Part shown: positions 43,786 to 53,477 of the stretch, in pieces
How positions within the stretch are numbered: the first letter of the stretch is position 1
Layout: every line of letters starts with the position of its first letter
Origin: Bog-473 sp963836605
Lineage (GTDB): Bacteria > Actinomycetota > Acidimicrobiia > Acidimicrobiales > RAAP-2
Assembly (NCBI GenBank): GCA_963836605.1
Contig: CAWIKB010000014.1
Coordinates: forward strand, 434,001 to 498,000
DNA: 64,000 bases
Direction of reading: 5' to 3'
Translations under genes and position numbers: made by a program
The notes under the pieces: model-generated
What the model was told of the DNA's origin: nothing
What the model saw: only the letters and a program-made list of their open reading frames with translations
Databases searched by the model: none

Positions 43786-44374
43786 GTGCGAACGCGGCCG
43801 TCCAACGTGGAACTTGTTACGAAGCCGCTGGACCAGCAGACGTGGCCCGATTTCGAGCGCTTGGTGGAGGATCACCACGGGGTGTGGAACGGGTGCTGGT
43901 GCCTCGGCTTCCATGAAGAAGGGGTCTCGGGCACGCACACCCCAGAACAGCGTCGGGCGCTCAAGAAGGAGCGCGTGGCCGGAGGCGGGGCGCATGCCGC
44001 ACTCACCTATCGCGGCGAAGACTGCATTGGCCGGTGCCAATTCGGGCCGACCGAGGAGCTTCCTCGAATCAAGCACCAGAAGGCGTACCGCGTCTGATCT
44101 TGAACGATTGCCGGACTGGCGCATCACGTGCTTCTTCGTGGGGCGGGAGCACCGACATGAGGGGGTGGCAGAGGTTGCTCGTGCCGGCGCGCTCGACGAG
44201 ATCGCACGGCTCGGTGGCGGATTGGTCGAGAGCTATCCCGAAGATGCAGCCGGGCGGAAAATCTCGGGATCGTTCCTCCACAACGCCACCTTGGCCATGT
44301 TTGAGCGCCATGGCTTCGAGCGTGGTCGGAAGATCGGCAAGCACCGTTGGGTGGTAAGCCGACGCATCAACTGA
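43786..44374 (+). pseudogene. GNAT-family acetyltransferase, frameshifted
   Basis: From GTG 43786: VTKPLDQQTWPDFERLVEDHHGVWNGCWCLGFHEEG ... GRCQFGPTEELPRIKHQKAYR, stopping at TGA 44095. The acetyl-CoA-binding half continues one frame away: LPDWRITCFFVGREHRHEGVA (motif A), ALDEIARLGGGLVESYPED, MFERHGFERGRKIGKHRWVV, to TGA 44374. A single-base indel near 44090 explains it. The intact protein would be about 195 residues. Confidence 0.72.
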
Positions 44375-44427
44375 GCCTCGAACGCGCCCGCTCGGCCCGC
44401 GTCCATGAGACCGCTCCCATCACTGGA

Positions 44428-44459
44428 GTGGCGTGGTGGCGTGGTGGCGTGGTGACGTG
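44428..44459 (+). repeat. 8-bp tandem repeat, four copies
   Basis: GTGGCGTG repeated three times, then GTGACGTG, at the 5' edge of the VOC remnant. Slipped pairing here could have driven loss of the adjoining gene. Confidence 0.8.
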
Positions 44460-44562
44460 GGTCGCCGAACTGGAGCGGCGTCCGCCAGCTTGGTTCGCCA
44501 GCTTCCTCGATCCGGATGGCAGCTACCTGCAGATCATCGAGTTCGCCGAAGGTGTCCACTGA
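44447..44562 (+). pseudogene. VOC-family C-terminal fragment
   Basis: AELERRPPAWFASFLDPDGSYLQIIEF is the last beta-alpha-beta module of a glyoxalase-like protein. The first module (about 80-100 residues) is missing and is replaced by unrelated sequence and the 8-bp tandem repeat. Ends TGA 44560. Confidence 0.6.
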
Positions 44563-44641
44563 GATAGAAGCTTCGGCCCGGGCTCGCCTGATCCTTCTGA
44601 TTTGATCCGGGAAGCGGCTGAGCGTCGGGCCACTTCAGGGC

Positions 44642-44694
44642 TTGACGGCTGCTATCGGTTAGTACAGAATAACCGTTCGTGAAGGCTTACGGTT
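44642..44694 (+). promoter_or_regulatory. Promoter and operator of the ArsR-SRPBCC operon at 44.7 kb
   Basis: TTGACG (44642-44647), 17 nt, CAGAAT (44665-44670), then the inverted repeat AACCGT-12 nt-ACGGTT (44671-44694) directly before GTG 44696. The dyad over the start site fits ArsR autorepression. Confidence 0.6.
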
Positions 44695-44695
44695 C

Positions 44696-45043
44696 GTGGT
44701 AGTCGACGGAGCGAACAACGAGGGCTGGGGCGTCCTGGCTGAACCGTCGCGGCGAGCGATCTGCATGCAGCTGGCCGAGAAGCCGCGTCCGGTAGGCGAA
44801 CTCGCCAAGGATCTGCCGATCAGCCGACCTGCGGTTTCACAACACCTGCGCGTCCTGAAGAGCGCTGGCTTGGTCACCGACGAGGTAGTGGGCACCCGGC
44901 GCGTCTACCACCTCGACCACGCCGCAGTGCTGGCGCTGCGGGACCAGCTCGACACCTTCTGGAATCGGGCACTGGCCGGCTTCCAGGAAACTGTGACGAC
45001 CCCGCCGCCACTCGGCGCGACGACCGATGAGGAGGACCCGTGA
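44696..45043 (+). CDS. ArsR-family regulator
   Basis: 115 residues from GTG 44696. VLAEPSRRAICMQLAEKPRPVGELAKDLPISRPAVSQHLRVLKSAGLVTDEVVGTRRVYHL: winged helix of the type that accompanies SRPBCC proteins. Stop overlaps the next start (GTGA). Third ArsR-SRPBCC module. Confidence 0.92.
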   Translation: MVVDGANNEGWGVLAEPSRRAICMQLAEKPRPVGELAKDLPISRPAVSQHLRVLKSAGLVTDEVVGTRRVYHLDHAAVLALRDQLDTFWNRALAGFQETVTTPPPLGATTDEEDP

Positions 45044-45519
45044 CCGAACCCGTTCCGACCGTACGGCGCGAGGTCGTCGTGCCCGTGCCGATCGAGGAGG
45101 CCTTTGCCGGCTTCACCACGAGATTCGGTGATTTCAAACCACCGGAGCACAACCTGCTCGGGGTACCGATCGCCGAGACCGTGTTCGAAGCTCACGTCGG
45201 GGGAGCGATCGTCGATCGCGGCGCCGACGGCAGCGAGTGTCGCTGGGCGCGCATCCTCGCCTTCGACCCGCCGACGCGGGTGATCTTCAGCTGGGACATC
45301 GGGCCGACGTGGCAGCTCGAGACCAACCCGGCCAACACCAGCGAGGTCGAGGTCCGGTTCGTCGCCGAGTCAGCGGACCGGACGCGGCTCGAGCTCGAGC
45401 ACCGCCATCTCGACCGTCACGGCCCTGGCTGGCAGTCGATGCGCGACGGAGTCGCTGACGACCAGGGCTGGCCGCTCTACCTCGAGCGCTACGCCTCGCT
45501 GTTCGCCGAGGCGCACTGA
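45040..45519 (+). CDS. SRPBCC-domain protein
   Basis: 159 residues from GTG 45040. REVVVPVPIEEAFAGFTTRFGDFKP, GGAIVDRGADGSECRWARILAFDPPTRVIFSWDI, RTRLELEHRHLDRHGPGW, then the C-terminal helix YLERYASLF: AHSA1-like. Coupled to ArsR upstream and to a decayed SRPBCC gene downstream (TGATG overlap). Confidence 0.9.
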   Translation: MTEPVPTVRREVVVPVPIEEAFAGFTTRFGDFKPPEHNLLGVPIAETVFEAHVGGAIVDRGADGSECRWARILAFDPPTRVIFSWDIGPTWQLETNPANTSEVEVRFVAESADRTRLELEHRHLDRHGPGWQSMRDGVADDQGWPLYLERYASLFAEAH

Positions 45520-45826
45520 TGGTTCCGCTTTCCACGAGCATCGAGGTCGACCGGCCCGCCGGCGATGTGTTCGCCTACGCCACCGATCCAAGCAGATTCC
45601 ATGAATGGCAAAAGGGCGTGAAGGACCCATCCGAGCCCAGGTGGACGTGACGGTCGAACCCCTGGCCGACAGCCGATCCCGACTCACGATCATCATCGAC
45701 TTCAAAGGCCACGGTATCGGGCGTATCCTCGTCCCACTCGTGGTCGTGCCCGGGGCCCGCAAAGAGATGCCCGAAAACCTGGCGAAGCTACGAGGACAGC
45801 TCGATCAGACTGCTCAATCACATTGA
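45519..45826 (+). pseudogene. Second SRPBCC (polyketide-cyclase-like) gene, internal deletion
   Basis: ATG 45519 opens LSTSIEVDRPAGDVFAYATDPSRFHEWQKGV, then stops at TGA 45650. The C-terminal half lies in another frame: GPIRAQVDVTVEPLADSRSRLTIIIDFKGHGIGRILVPLVV ... ENLAKLRGQLD, to TGA 45826. About 45-50 residues between WQKGV and GPIRA are missing, so this is a genuine deletion. It was probably the third gene of the ArsR operon. Confidence 0.72.
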
Positions 45827-45937
45827 GACCGTCGAATCAGCGCCCATCTCGTCGAGCGGGAGTGGAGGGCTTCCCGCGTTCGGCGAGGGTGGAGAGCTTT
45901 GCGACCGAACCCGACTCCTTCCGGAAGGGCGGGGTTG

Positions 45938-46510
45938 TCAGGTGAGTGCAGCGCTGGCAGTTTGTAGCTCTTGCAATGATTGACGGGCGAGTTCGCTGAA
46001 CTCCTGATGGTTGGTCGGGTCGGCCCAGCGAGTATGGGCGCGCTTGATCGCGAGGACTCCGAGTTCGGCCGCGAGGCTCGCGGCCGGATCGGCTACGCCA
46101 TGCCGCCGGAGTGCTTCTGTCATGGCCGCCGCGAGGCTGGTCTGCTTGAGCGCGTCGCGCGCCTGCAGCTCGCTGCTGGCGGCGATGACCGCTTGGAGCT
46201 GGGGTCCGAGATCTCGCCGCTCAGGCGTGAAGGCCACCGCGGCGGCCGCGAGGGCTGCCGCGACCGCCTCCAGCGGCGTGGCCTCTTTCGGGGCGTTGGC
46301 GATCCCCTCCGCGAGGAGCCGACACAGCGTGTCCTGGCCGGCGACCAACACCTCCCGCTTGTCGGAGAAGTGCCGGAAGAACGTGCTCCTCGTGAGTCCC
46401 GCTCGCTCGGCAATCTGCACAACGGTGGTCTTGTCGTAGCCCTGCTCGGTGAAAAGGTCGAGCGCGGCGCGCACCAGACGCTGCCGAGCGTCCGGTTGCC
46501 ATCGAGCCAT
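45938..46510 (-). CDS. TetR-family regulator
   Basis: 190 residues from ATG 46510. RQRLVRAALDLFTEQGYDKTTVVQIAERAGLTRSTFFRHFSDKREVLVAG is the helix-turn-helix; the C-terminal domain is alanine-rich. Related to the next gene (both share the TFFRHF-DKREVL pattern), suggesting an old duplication. A dyad lies just upstream. Target unknown. Confidence 0.9.
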   Translation of the reverse strand: MARWQPDARQRLVRAALDLFTEQGYDKTTVVQIAERAGLTRSTFFRHFSDKREVLVAGQDTLCRLLAEGIANAPKEATPLEAVAAALAAAAVAFTPERRDLGPQLQAVIAASSELQARDALKQTSLAAAMTEALRRHGVADPAASLAAELGVLAIKRAHTRWADPTNHQEFSELARQSLQELQTASAALT

Positions 46511-46528
46511 GCGCACAGCGTAGATGTT

Positions 46529-46542
46529 GGGACTAAGGTCCC
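46529..46542. promoter_or_regulatory. Palindrome upstream of the TetR gene at 46.5 kb
   Basis: GGGAC-taag-GTCCC, 18 bp before the ATG; candidate autoregulatory operator. Confidence 0.45.
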
Positions 46543-46649
46543 GTTGCGTTGCGACGAAGGATGAGTTGGACCGCGAGCTCGACGAAGTCCGCGTGCGTCG
46601 CGTCGGATCGAGCTGGACGAGCCACCGCCCGCCTCCCCGACGAACTGGT

Positions 46650-47219
46650 TCAGCCGCTGGCCGCCACCGCGCGCAGCTCGGCCACTGCGTCACGCATGAT
46701 GCCGGCGAGGTCCCGGTCGTCGTCGCCGTTGGCCCACCGCTGGATAGCCACACGCAGCACCGTCATGCCGGTCTCGGCGGCCAGGGTGGCTTGCAGATCG
46801 CCCACACCACGCTCGCGGAGGGCGGCCGCGATCGCGGCGGCGTAGTCGGAGAGCTTGGCGAGTTCACGCTCGTGCAGTTCGGGGTTTGCGGCGATCACGG
46901 CGAGGCGTTGCCGGGATAGGTCACGGCGAAATTCGCCCAGCATGCCGGCGGCCGCGTCCAGGCCCCGGGACACGGCGTCGAATGGGCCGTCGGATGCCGG
47001 CGCGCCCGCCACGCCGGCCAAGATCCGCTCCTCGAGGATGGCAGACCCACCGAAGAGCACCTCCCGCTTGTCGGCGAAGTGTCGGAAGAAGGTGCGCTCG
47101 GTCAATCCGGCTTGATCGGCGATCTGGGCGGCCGTGGTCTGGTCGAATCCCCGCTCCGCGTAGAGAGCGAGAGCCGCTTCCTGTAGCCGTCCGCGACTGT
47201 CCGGCTCCCATCGACCCAT
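46650..47219 (-). CDS. TetR-family regulator of the divergent SDR
   Basis: 189 residues from ATG 47219. GRLQEAALALYAERGFDQTTAAQIADQAGLTERTFFRHFADKREVLFGG is the helix-turn-helix. Divergent from the SDR at 47307, with an elaborate dyad and direct repeats between the two genes; probably represses that SDR and itself. Confidence 0.9.
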   Translation of the reverse strand: MGRWEPDSRGRLQEAALALYAERGFDQTTAAQIADQAGLTERTFFRHFADKREVLFGGSAILEERILAGVAGAPASDGPFDAVSRGLDAAAGMLGEFRRDLSRQRLAVIAANPELHERELAKLSDYAAAIAAALRERGVGDLQATLAAETGMTVLRVAIQRWANGDDDRDLAGIMRDAVAELRAVAASG

Positions 47220-47240
47220 GCCTTCGATCCTAATCGTTGA

Positions 47241-47289
47241 CAGTCACTGACATCGGTTATATGATGATGGCAGTAACTGACATCATCAT
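47241..47289. promoter_or_regulatory. Operator region between TetR and SDR
   Basis: Direct repeats CAGTCACTGACATC (47241-47254) and CAGTAACTGACATC (47271-47284), 13 of 14 identical and 30 bp apart. The second copy lies within the perfect inverted repeat ATGATGATG-11 nt-CATCATCAT (47261-47289). Strong candidate for TetR binding. Confidence 0.65.
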
Positions 47290-47306
47290 ACTGCGGGAGG
47301 TACATC

Positions 47307-48230
47307 ATGAGGATCTTTCTCACCGGCGCATCGGGCTGGATCGGCTCGGCTGTCGTGCCCGAACTGCTCAACGCTGGCCACGAGGTAGTCGGCCTGGCCC
47401 GCTCCGAGGCATCGGCGCAGCGGTTGGAAGCGGCCGGCGCCCTGGTGCAGCGAGGCGATGTCGACGACCCGGACGGCCTGGCCAAGGCGGCCAACGACTC
47501 CGACGGGGTCATCCACCTGGCGTTCCAGCACGAGGTCGCCTTCGGCGGCAACTTCGCCGCCGCCTCGGCGGCTGACCGACGGGCCGTGGAGGCGATGGGA
47601 GCGGCCCTGGCCGATTCCGATCGGCCGTTCGTCCTCGCCTCGGGCATGGTCGGGCTGACGGTCGGTCACGTGGCGACCGAGAACGACGGGTTGGTGCCCA
47701 GCGCCGAGACTCGGGCTAATCCGGCCGGACAGCGGGCCGCCACCGCCCTACTCACACTGTCCCTGCGCGGCACGGGCGTCCGCTCGTCGGTGCTGCGCTT
47801 CCCCCCGACGGTCCATGGCGACGGCGACCATGGGTTCGTGGCCACCTTCGTCGCCATTGCGCGCCAGCGGGGCGTGTCGGGATATGTGGGTGATGGCGCC
47901 AATCGCTGGACCGCTGTGCACCGCTCCGACGCCGCCCGGCTGGCCCGACTGGCCGTCGAGGCCGCCCCCGCCGGCTCGGTCTTGCACGCCGTTGGCGACG
48001 AGAGCGTCCCGTTCCGCGAGATCGCCGAGGCGTTGGGCCGTCACCTCGGCCTTCCGACGAAATCGCTGGCTCCCGCCGACGCCGTCGAGCACTTCGGCCC
48101 TCTCGGCCACTTCGTGGCCCTGGACAGCCCCGCCACCGCCGCCGTGACCCGGGCGCTGCTCCCATGGGAGCCCACCGGGCCGAGCCTGCTCGAGGATCTT
48201 GAGCAGGACCACTACTACCGTCAGACGTAG
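47307..48230 (+). CDS. Extended SDR / NAD(P)-dependent epimerase-like protein
   Basis: 307 residues from ATG 47307, with GGGAGG upstream. FLTGASGWIGSAVVPELLNAGHEVVGLARSEASAQRL, RGDVDDPDGL, GVIHLAFQHE, SVLRFPPTVHG, GVSGYVGDGANRWTAVHRSDAARLARL and a terminal PSLLEDLE. Same subfamily as the SDR at 11.73 kb but under TetR rather than MarR control. Substrate unknown. Confidence 0.9.
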   Translation: MRIFLTGASGWIGSAVVPELLNAGHEVVGLARSEASAQRLEAAGALVQRGDVDDPDGLAKAANDSDGVIHLAFQHEVAFGGNFAAASAADRRAVEAMGAALADSDRPFVLASGMVGLTVGHVATENDGLVPSAETRANPAGQRAATALLTLSLRGTGVRSSVLRFPPTVHGDGDHGFVATFVAIARQRGVSGYVGDGANRWTAVHRSDAARLARLAVEAAPAGSVLHAVGDESVPFREIAEALGRHLGLPTKSLAPADAVEHFGPLGHFVALDSPATAAVTRALLPWEPTGPSLLEDLEQDHYYRQT

Positions 48231-48307
48231 TTCGGGACGAGGTGTTCGGCGGCGCGGGAGATCGCGGTCATCATCAAGGCAGCCGTGTGATCACGGCCAG
48301 GCCGGGG

Positions 48308-50695
<2,388 letters not shown>

Positions 50696-50736
50696 CTGGT
50701 GTGTCGAACTCTGCCCAGGTCCACCACCCCGGGTGG

Positions 50737-51135
50737 TCAGGCCTGTGCGATGCGGACGAGGTTCCCCGAGGGGTCGCGCAGGGCGCAGTCGCGGGCGCCC
50801 CAGGGCTGGGTCGCCGGCTCCTGGAGCACCTCGGCGCCCGCGGCCCGGACCTTCTCGAAGGTGGTGTCGAGGTCCTCGGCGCGGAAGATCGCCGCCTGCA
50901 AGGACCCCTGGGTCACCAGGGACAAGAGGGCGTCGCCCTCGGCCTGGGAACGACCGCCGTGGGGCTGGAAGAGCACGAGGTCGACGTCCTGGCCCGGGGC
51001 GCCCACGGTGACCCAGCGGAAGCCCTCGGACGCGACATCGTTTCGGACCTCGAGACCGAGCGCGTCACGGTAGAAGCCCAGCGCCGCGTCGGGGTCGTGG
51101 ACGGGGATGAACATTGCGGAGAGGGAGACGGCCAT
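50737..51135 (-). CDS. VOC-family protein
   Basis: 132 residues from ATG 51135. AMFIPVHDPDAALGFYRDALGLEVRNDV, FRWVTVGAPGQDVDLVLFQPHG, VRAAGAEVLQEPATQPWGARDCALRDPSGNLVRIAQ: a complete VOC fold with the DPSGN ending. Leftward, downstream of an AraC-type gene in the same direction, a pairing common in actinobacteria. Confidence 0.92.
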   Translation of the reverse strand: MAVSLSAMFIPVHDPDAALGFYRDALGLEVRNDVASEGFRWVTVGAPGQDVDLVLFQPHGGRSQAEGDALLSLVTQGSLQAAIFRAEDLDTTFEKVRAAGAEVLQEPATQPWGARDCALRDPSGNLVRIAQA

Positions 51136-51258
51136 GGGGCCATGATAGGGAGACCGAACCGGCGGGTGCTTCTCCGATCCTGCTCAGTGCCAGGGTTCGA
51201 GCGACTGGCGCCGGTACAGCACCGGTCCGCGGCCGCTGGCGCCGCAGCTCGGCTGCGC

Positions 51259-51669
51259 TCAGACCGCGACCGGGGTACGCCGCGGTCGCGTCGCGAACAT
51301 ACTCACGCACGACGGAACGAGCTCGAACTCGCGGTGGTCGCGCTGGCGGTACTGCGACGGCGTCACGCCGACGATCTCGGTGAAGCGTGAGCTGAACGAG
51401 CCGAGCGACGTACAGCCGACGGTGACACAGGTGTCGGAGACCGACCTCCCCTGGCGCAGCAGTGCCTTCGCACGCTCGATGCGGCGCGTCATGAGATAGG
51501 AGTAGGGGGTCTCGCCATACGCCGCCCGGAACTTACGGGAGAAGTGCGCGGGCGACATGAGCGCGGTACGCGCCATGGCCGGGACGTCGAGGGGCAGGGC
51601 GTAGTCGCGGTTGACCAGGTCGCGGGCCCGCCGCAGATGACCGAGATCGGCGATCTCCTCGGGCGTCAT
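51259..51669 (-). CDS. AraC-family transcriptional regulator (DNA-binding domain only)
   Basis: 136 residues from ATG 51669. RRARDLVNRDYALPLDVPAMARTALMSPAHFSRKFRAAYGETPYSYLMTRRIERAKALLRQGRSVSDTCVTVGCTSLGSFSSRFTEIVGVTPSQYR is the double helix-turn-helix with essentially no ligand domain. Probably activates the VOC gene downstream. The long upstream extension of the frame is antisense to the gene at 51.8 kb. Confidence 0.92.
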   Translation of the reverse strand: MTPEEIADLGHLRRARDLVNRDYALPLDVPAMARTALMSPAHFSRKFRAAYGETPYSYLMTRRIERAKALLRQGRSVSDTCVTVGCTSLGSFSSRFTEIVGVTPSQYRQRDHREFELVPSCVSMFATRPRRTPVAV

Positions 51670-51798
51670 GGCAGGGACGCTACCCGACCGGTCACGCCTC
51701 TCGTTCGAGGCGGACGGCTCGGGACGCCCCGAAAGTCCCGGGAGCTCACTGCACCGATCCTTTCGGACGCGGCGAGCGAAGGCCAGTAGGGTCGAGAG

Positions 51799-53292
51799 AT
51801 GTCGCGCGAGGTGGTGAGGGGGTACTGCTGGCCACAATCCGCGAGCCCGGGTGAGCAGGTAGGTCTGCACCTGTCGTCGTCCGCGGGGCGGCCGGTGCGC
51901 GTCGAGGTGGCACGGGTCGGCGCACAACGGGAGGTCGTGTTCCGTTCTGATGCCATCGCGGCCCACGAGCACGAGACGCCGAAGAACGCCTCCTCGAAGG
52001 GGTGCGGTTGGCCCGTCGCCCTTACGCTCGAAGTCGACCCGGCGTGGCGGTCGGGCTACTACGAGGTCGTCATGGAGATCGTCGTCGGCGAGAAGGTGCG
52101 GCGCGACCATGCCTTCTTCGTCGTACGCCCGTCTTCTGGCACACGCATCGTGGTCACGCTGGCCACCAATACGTGGCATGCCTACAACGATTTTGGCGGA
52201 CCGAACCTCTATACCGGCGGCACCCACGTTGCCATGCAGCGGCCGATGGCGGCGGGCTATCTCTACAAGCCGCCGGGCAAGGGCCGGCGCGTGACGGGGA
52301 CGGGCGCGCCCGATCCCCAGAACGCTGCGCACGTCGGCTACATCCAGATCAACCATCTATCGGGCTATGCCGGGTCGGCGGGTTGGCCCGACTGGGAACT
52401 GCCGTTCATCGAGTGGGCCGAACGCGAAGGGTTCGAGATCGGTGTGTGCACGAATGCCGATCTTGAAGACCACCCTGAGGTGCTGGACGGCGCCAGTCTG
52501 TATCTATCCGTCGGCCACGACGAGTACTGGTCGCACGGCATGCGCGACACGGTCGAAGCCTTCATCGCGCGGGGTGGCAATGCAACGTTCTTCTCGGGCA
52601 ATACGTCGTTGTGGCAGGTGCGCATCGAGGGTGACGATCACGACGTGATGGTCGGGTACAAGGGCTTCTTCAAGGACGACCCGCTCATGGGAACCGGGCG
52701 TGAGGCGGAGGTGACGACGTTCTGGTCCGACGTCGTCGTCGGTCGCCCCGAGAATCAGATGACCGGCGTGTCGTTCACCCGCGGCGGCTACCACAGGATC
52801 GGTCGCAATGTGACGGGCGGCCTCGGTGGCTACACCGTGCACCGGGCCGGTCACTGGATCTTCGAGGGCACCGGGCTCGGCTACGGCGACGTGCTCGGTG
52901 CCGGAGCGACCGTCGTCGGCTACGAGTGCGACGGGTGCACGTTCACCTACCACGACGGGCTGCCCTACCCCACCGGCGAGGACGGCACGCCGCCGACCTT
53001 CGAGATCCTCGGCACGTGCCCGACGCAGCACTTCACGCGTGAGACGGCGCCTCGTCCACCCAAACCGGGCGAGCCCAGCGAGTTGGAGTACATCGCGTCA
53101 CGTCTGTTCGGGACGCGTGAGGCCGAGGCGATGGAACGTATCCGTCACGGCCACGCGGTGCTGGGTGTCTACACGAACGAGGCGGGCGCGACCGTGCTCA
53201 CGTCGGGGTCGACCGACTGGGCTCACGGGCTGGCGGGGCGAGATCCGCAGATCGAACAGATCACTCGGAACGTGCTGAGGCAGTTGGGGTAG
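51799..53292 (+). CDS. N,N-dimethylformamidase large-subunit-like protein
   Basis: 497 residues from ATG 51799. The C-terminal region TNTWHAYNDFGGPNLY, INHLSGYAGSAGWPDWELPFIEWAEREGFEIGVCTNADLEDHP, LYLSVGHDEYWSHGMRDTVEAFIARGGNATFFSGNT and LTSGSTDWAHGLAG matches the DMFase large-subunit C-terminal domain. An N-terminal beta domain (residues about 1-115, with GEQVGLHLSSS and GYYEVVMEIV) precedes it. No small-subunit gene is adjacent, so amidase activity on formamides is uncertain. Confidence 0.85.
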   Translation: MSREVVRGYCWPQSASPGEQVGLHLSSSAGRPVRVEVARVGAQREVVFRSDAIAAHEHETPKNASSKGCGWPVALTLEVDPAWRSGYYEVVMEIVVGEKVRRDHAFFVVRPSSGTRIVVTLATNTWHAYNDFGGPNLYTGGTHVAMQRPMAAGYLYKPPGKGRRVTGTGAPDPQNAAHVGYIQINHLSGYAGSAGWPDWELPFIEWAEREGFEIGVCTNADLEDHPEVLDGASLYLSVGHDEYWSHGMRDTVEAFIARGGNATFFSGNTSLWQVRIEGDDHDVMVGYKGFFKDDPLMGTGREAEVTTFWSDVVVGRPENQMTGVSFTRGGYHRIGRNVTGGLGGYTVHRAGHWIFEGTGLGYGDVLGAGATVVGYECDGCTFTYHDGLPYPTGEDGTPPTFEILGTCPTQHFTRETAPRPPKPGEPSELEYIASRLFGTREAEAMERIRHGHAVLGVYTNEAGATVLTSGSTDWAHGLAGRDPQIEQITRNVLRQLG

Positions 53293-53332
53293 ACCTCCGG
53301 CTCGGTACCCACGTGGCGGCGGGCCTGCCGAA

Positions 53333-53382
53333 TCGGACCGCCGCGAGGGACTGTAGAGGGCGTGCCCTCTGCGGCGGTCCGA
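53333..53382. terminator. Large GC-rich hairpin between convergent genes
   Basis: TCGGACCGCCGC (53333-53344) and GCGGCGGTCCGA (53371-53382) are perfect 12-bp arms, extended by GAGGG/CCCTC. It lies between two convergent genes with no U-tract; most likely a bidirectional transcription barrier. Confidence 0.6.
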
Positions 53383-53477
53383 TCAAAGATCGGCGGGTTG
53401 GGATCTGACATCTCCATCTCGGCTCTGGCGATCGGACCTTGACAGATCCGGCGGAACCCTCCTGGAGATCGTGGCCT

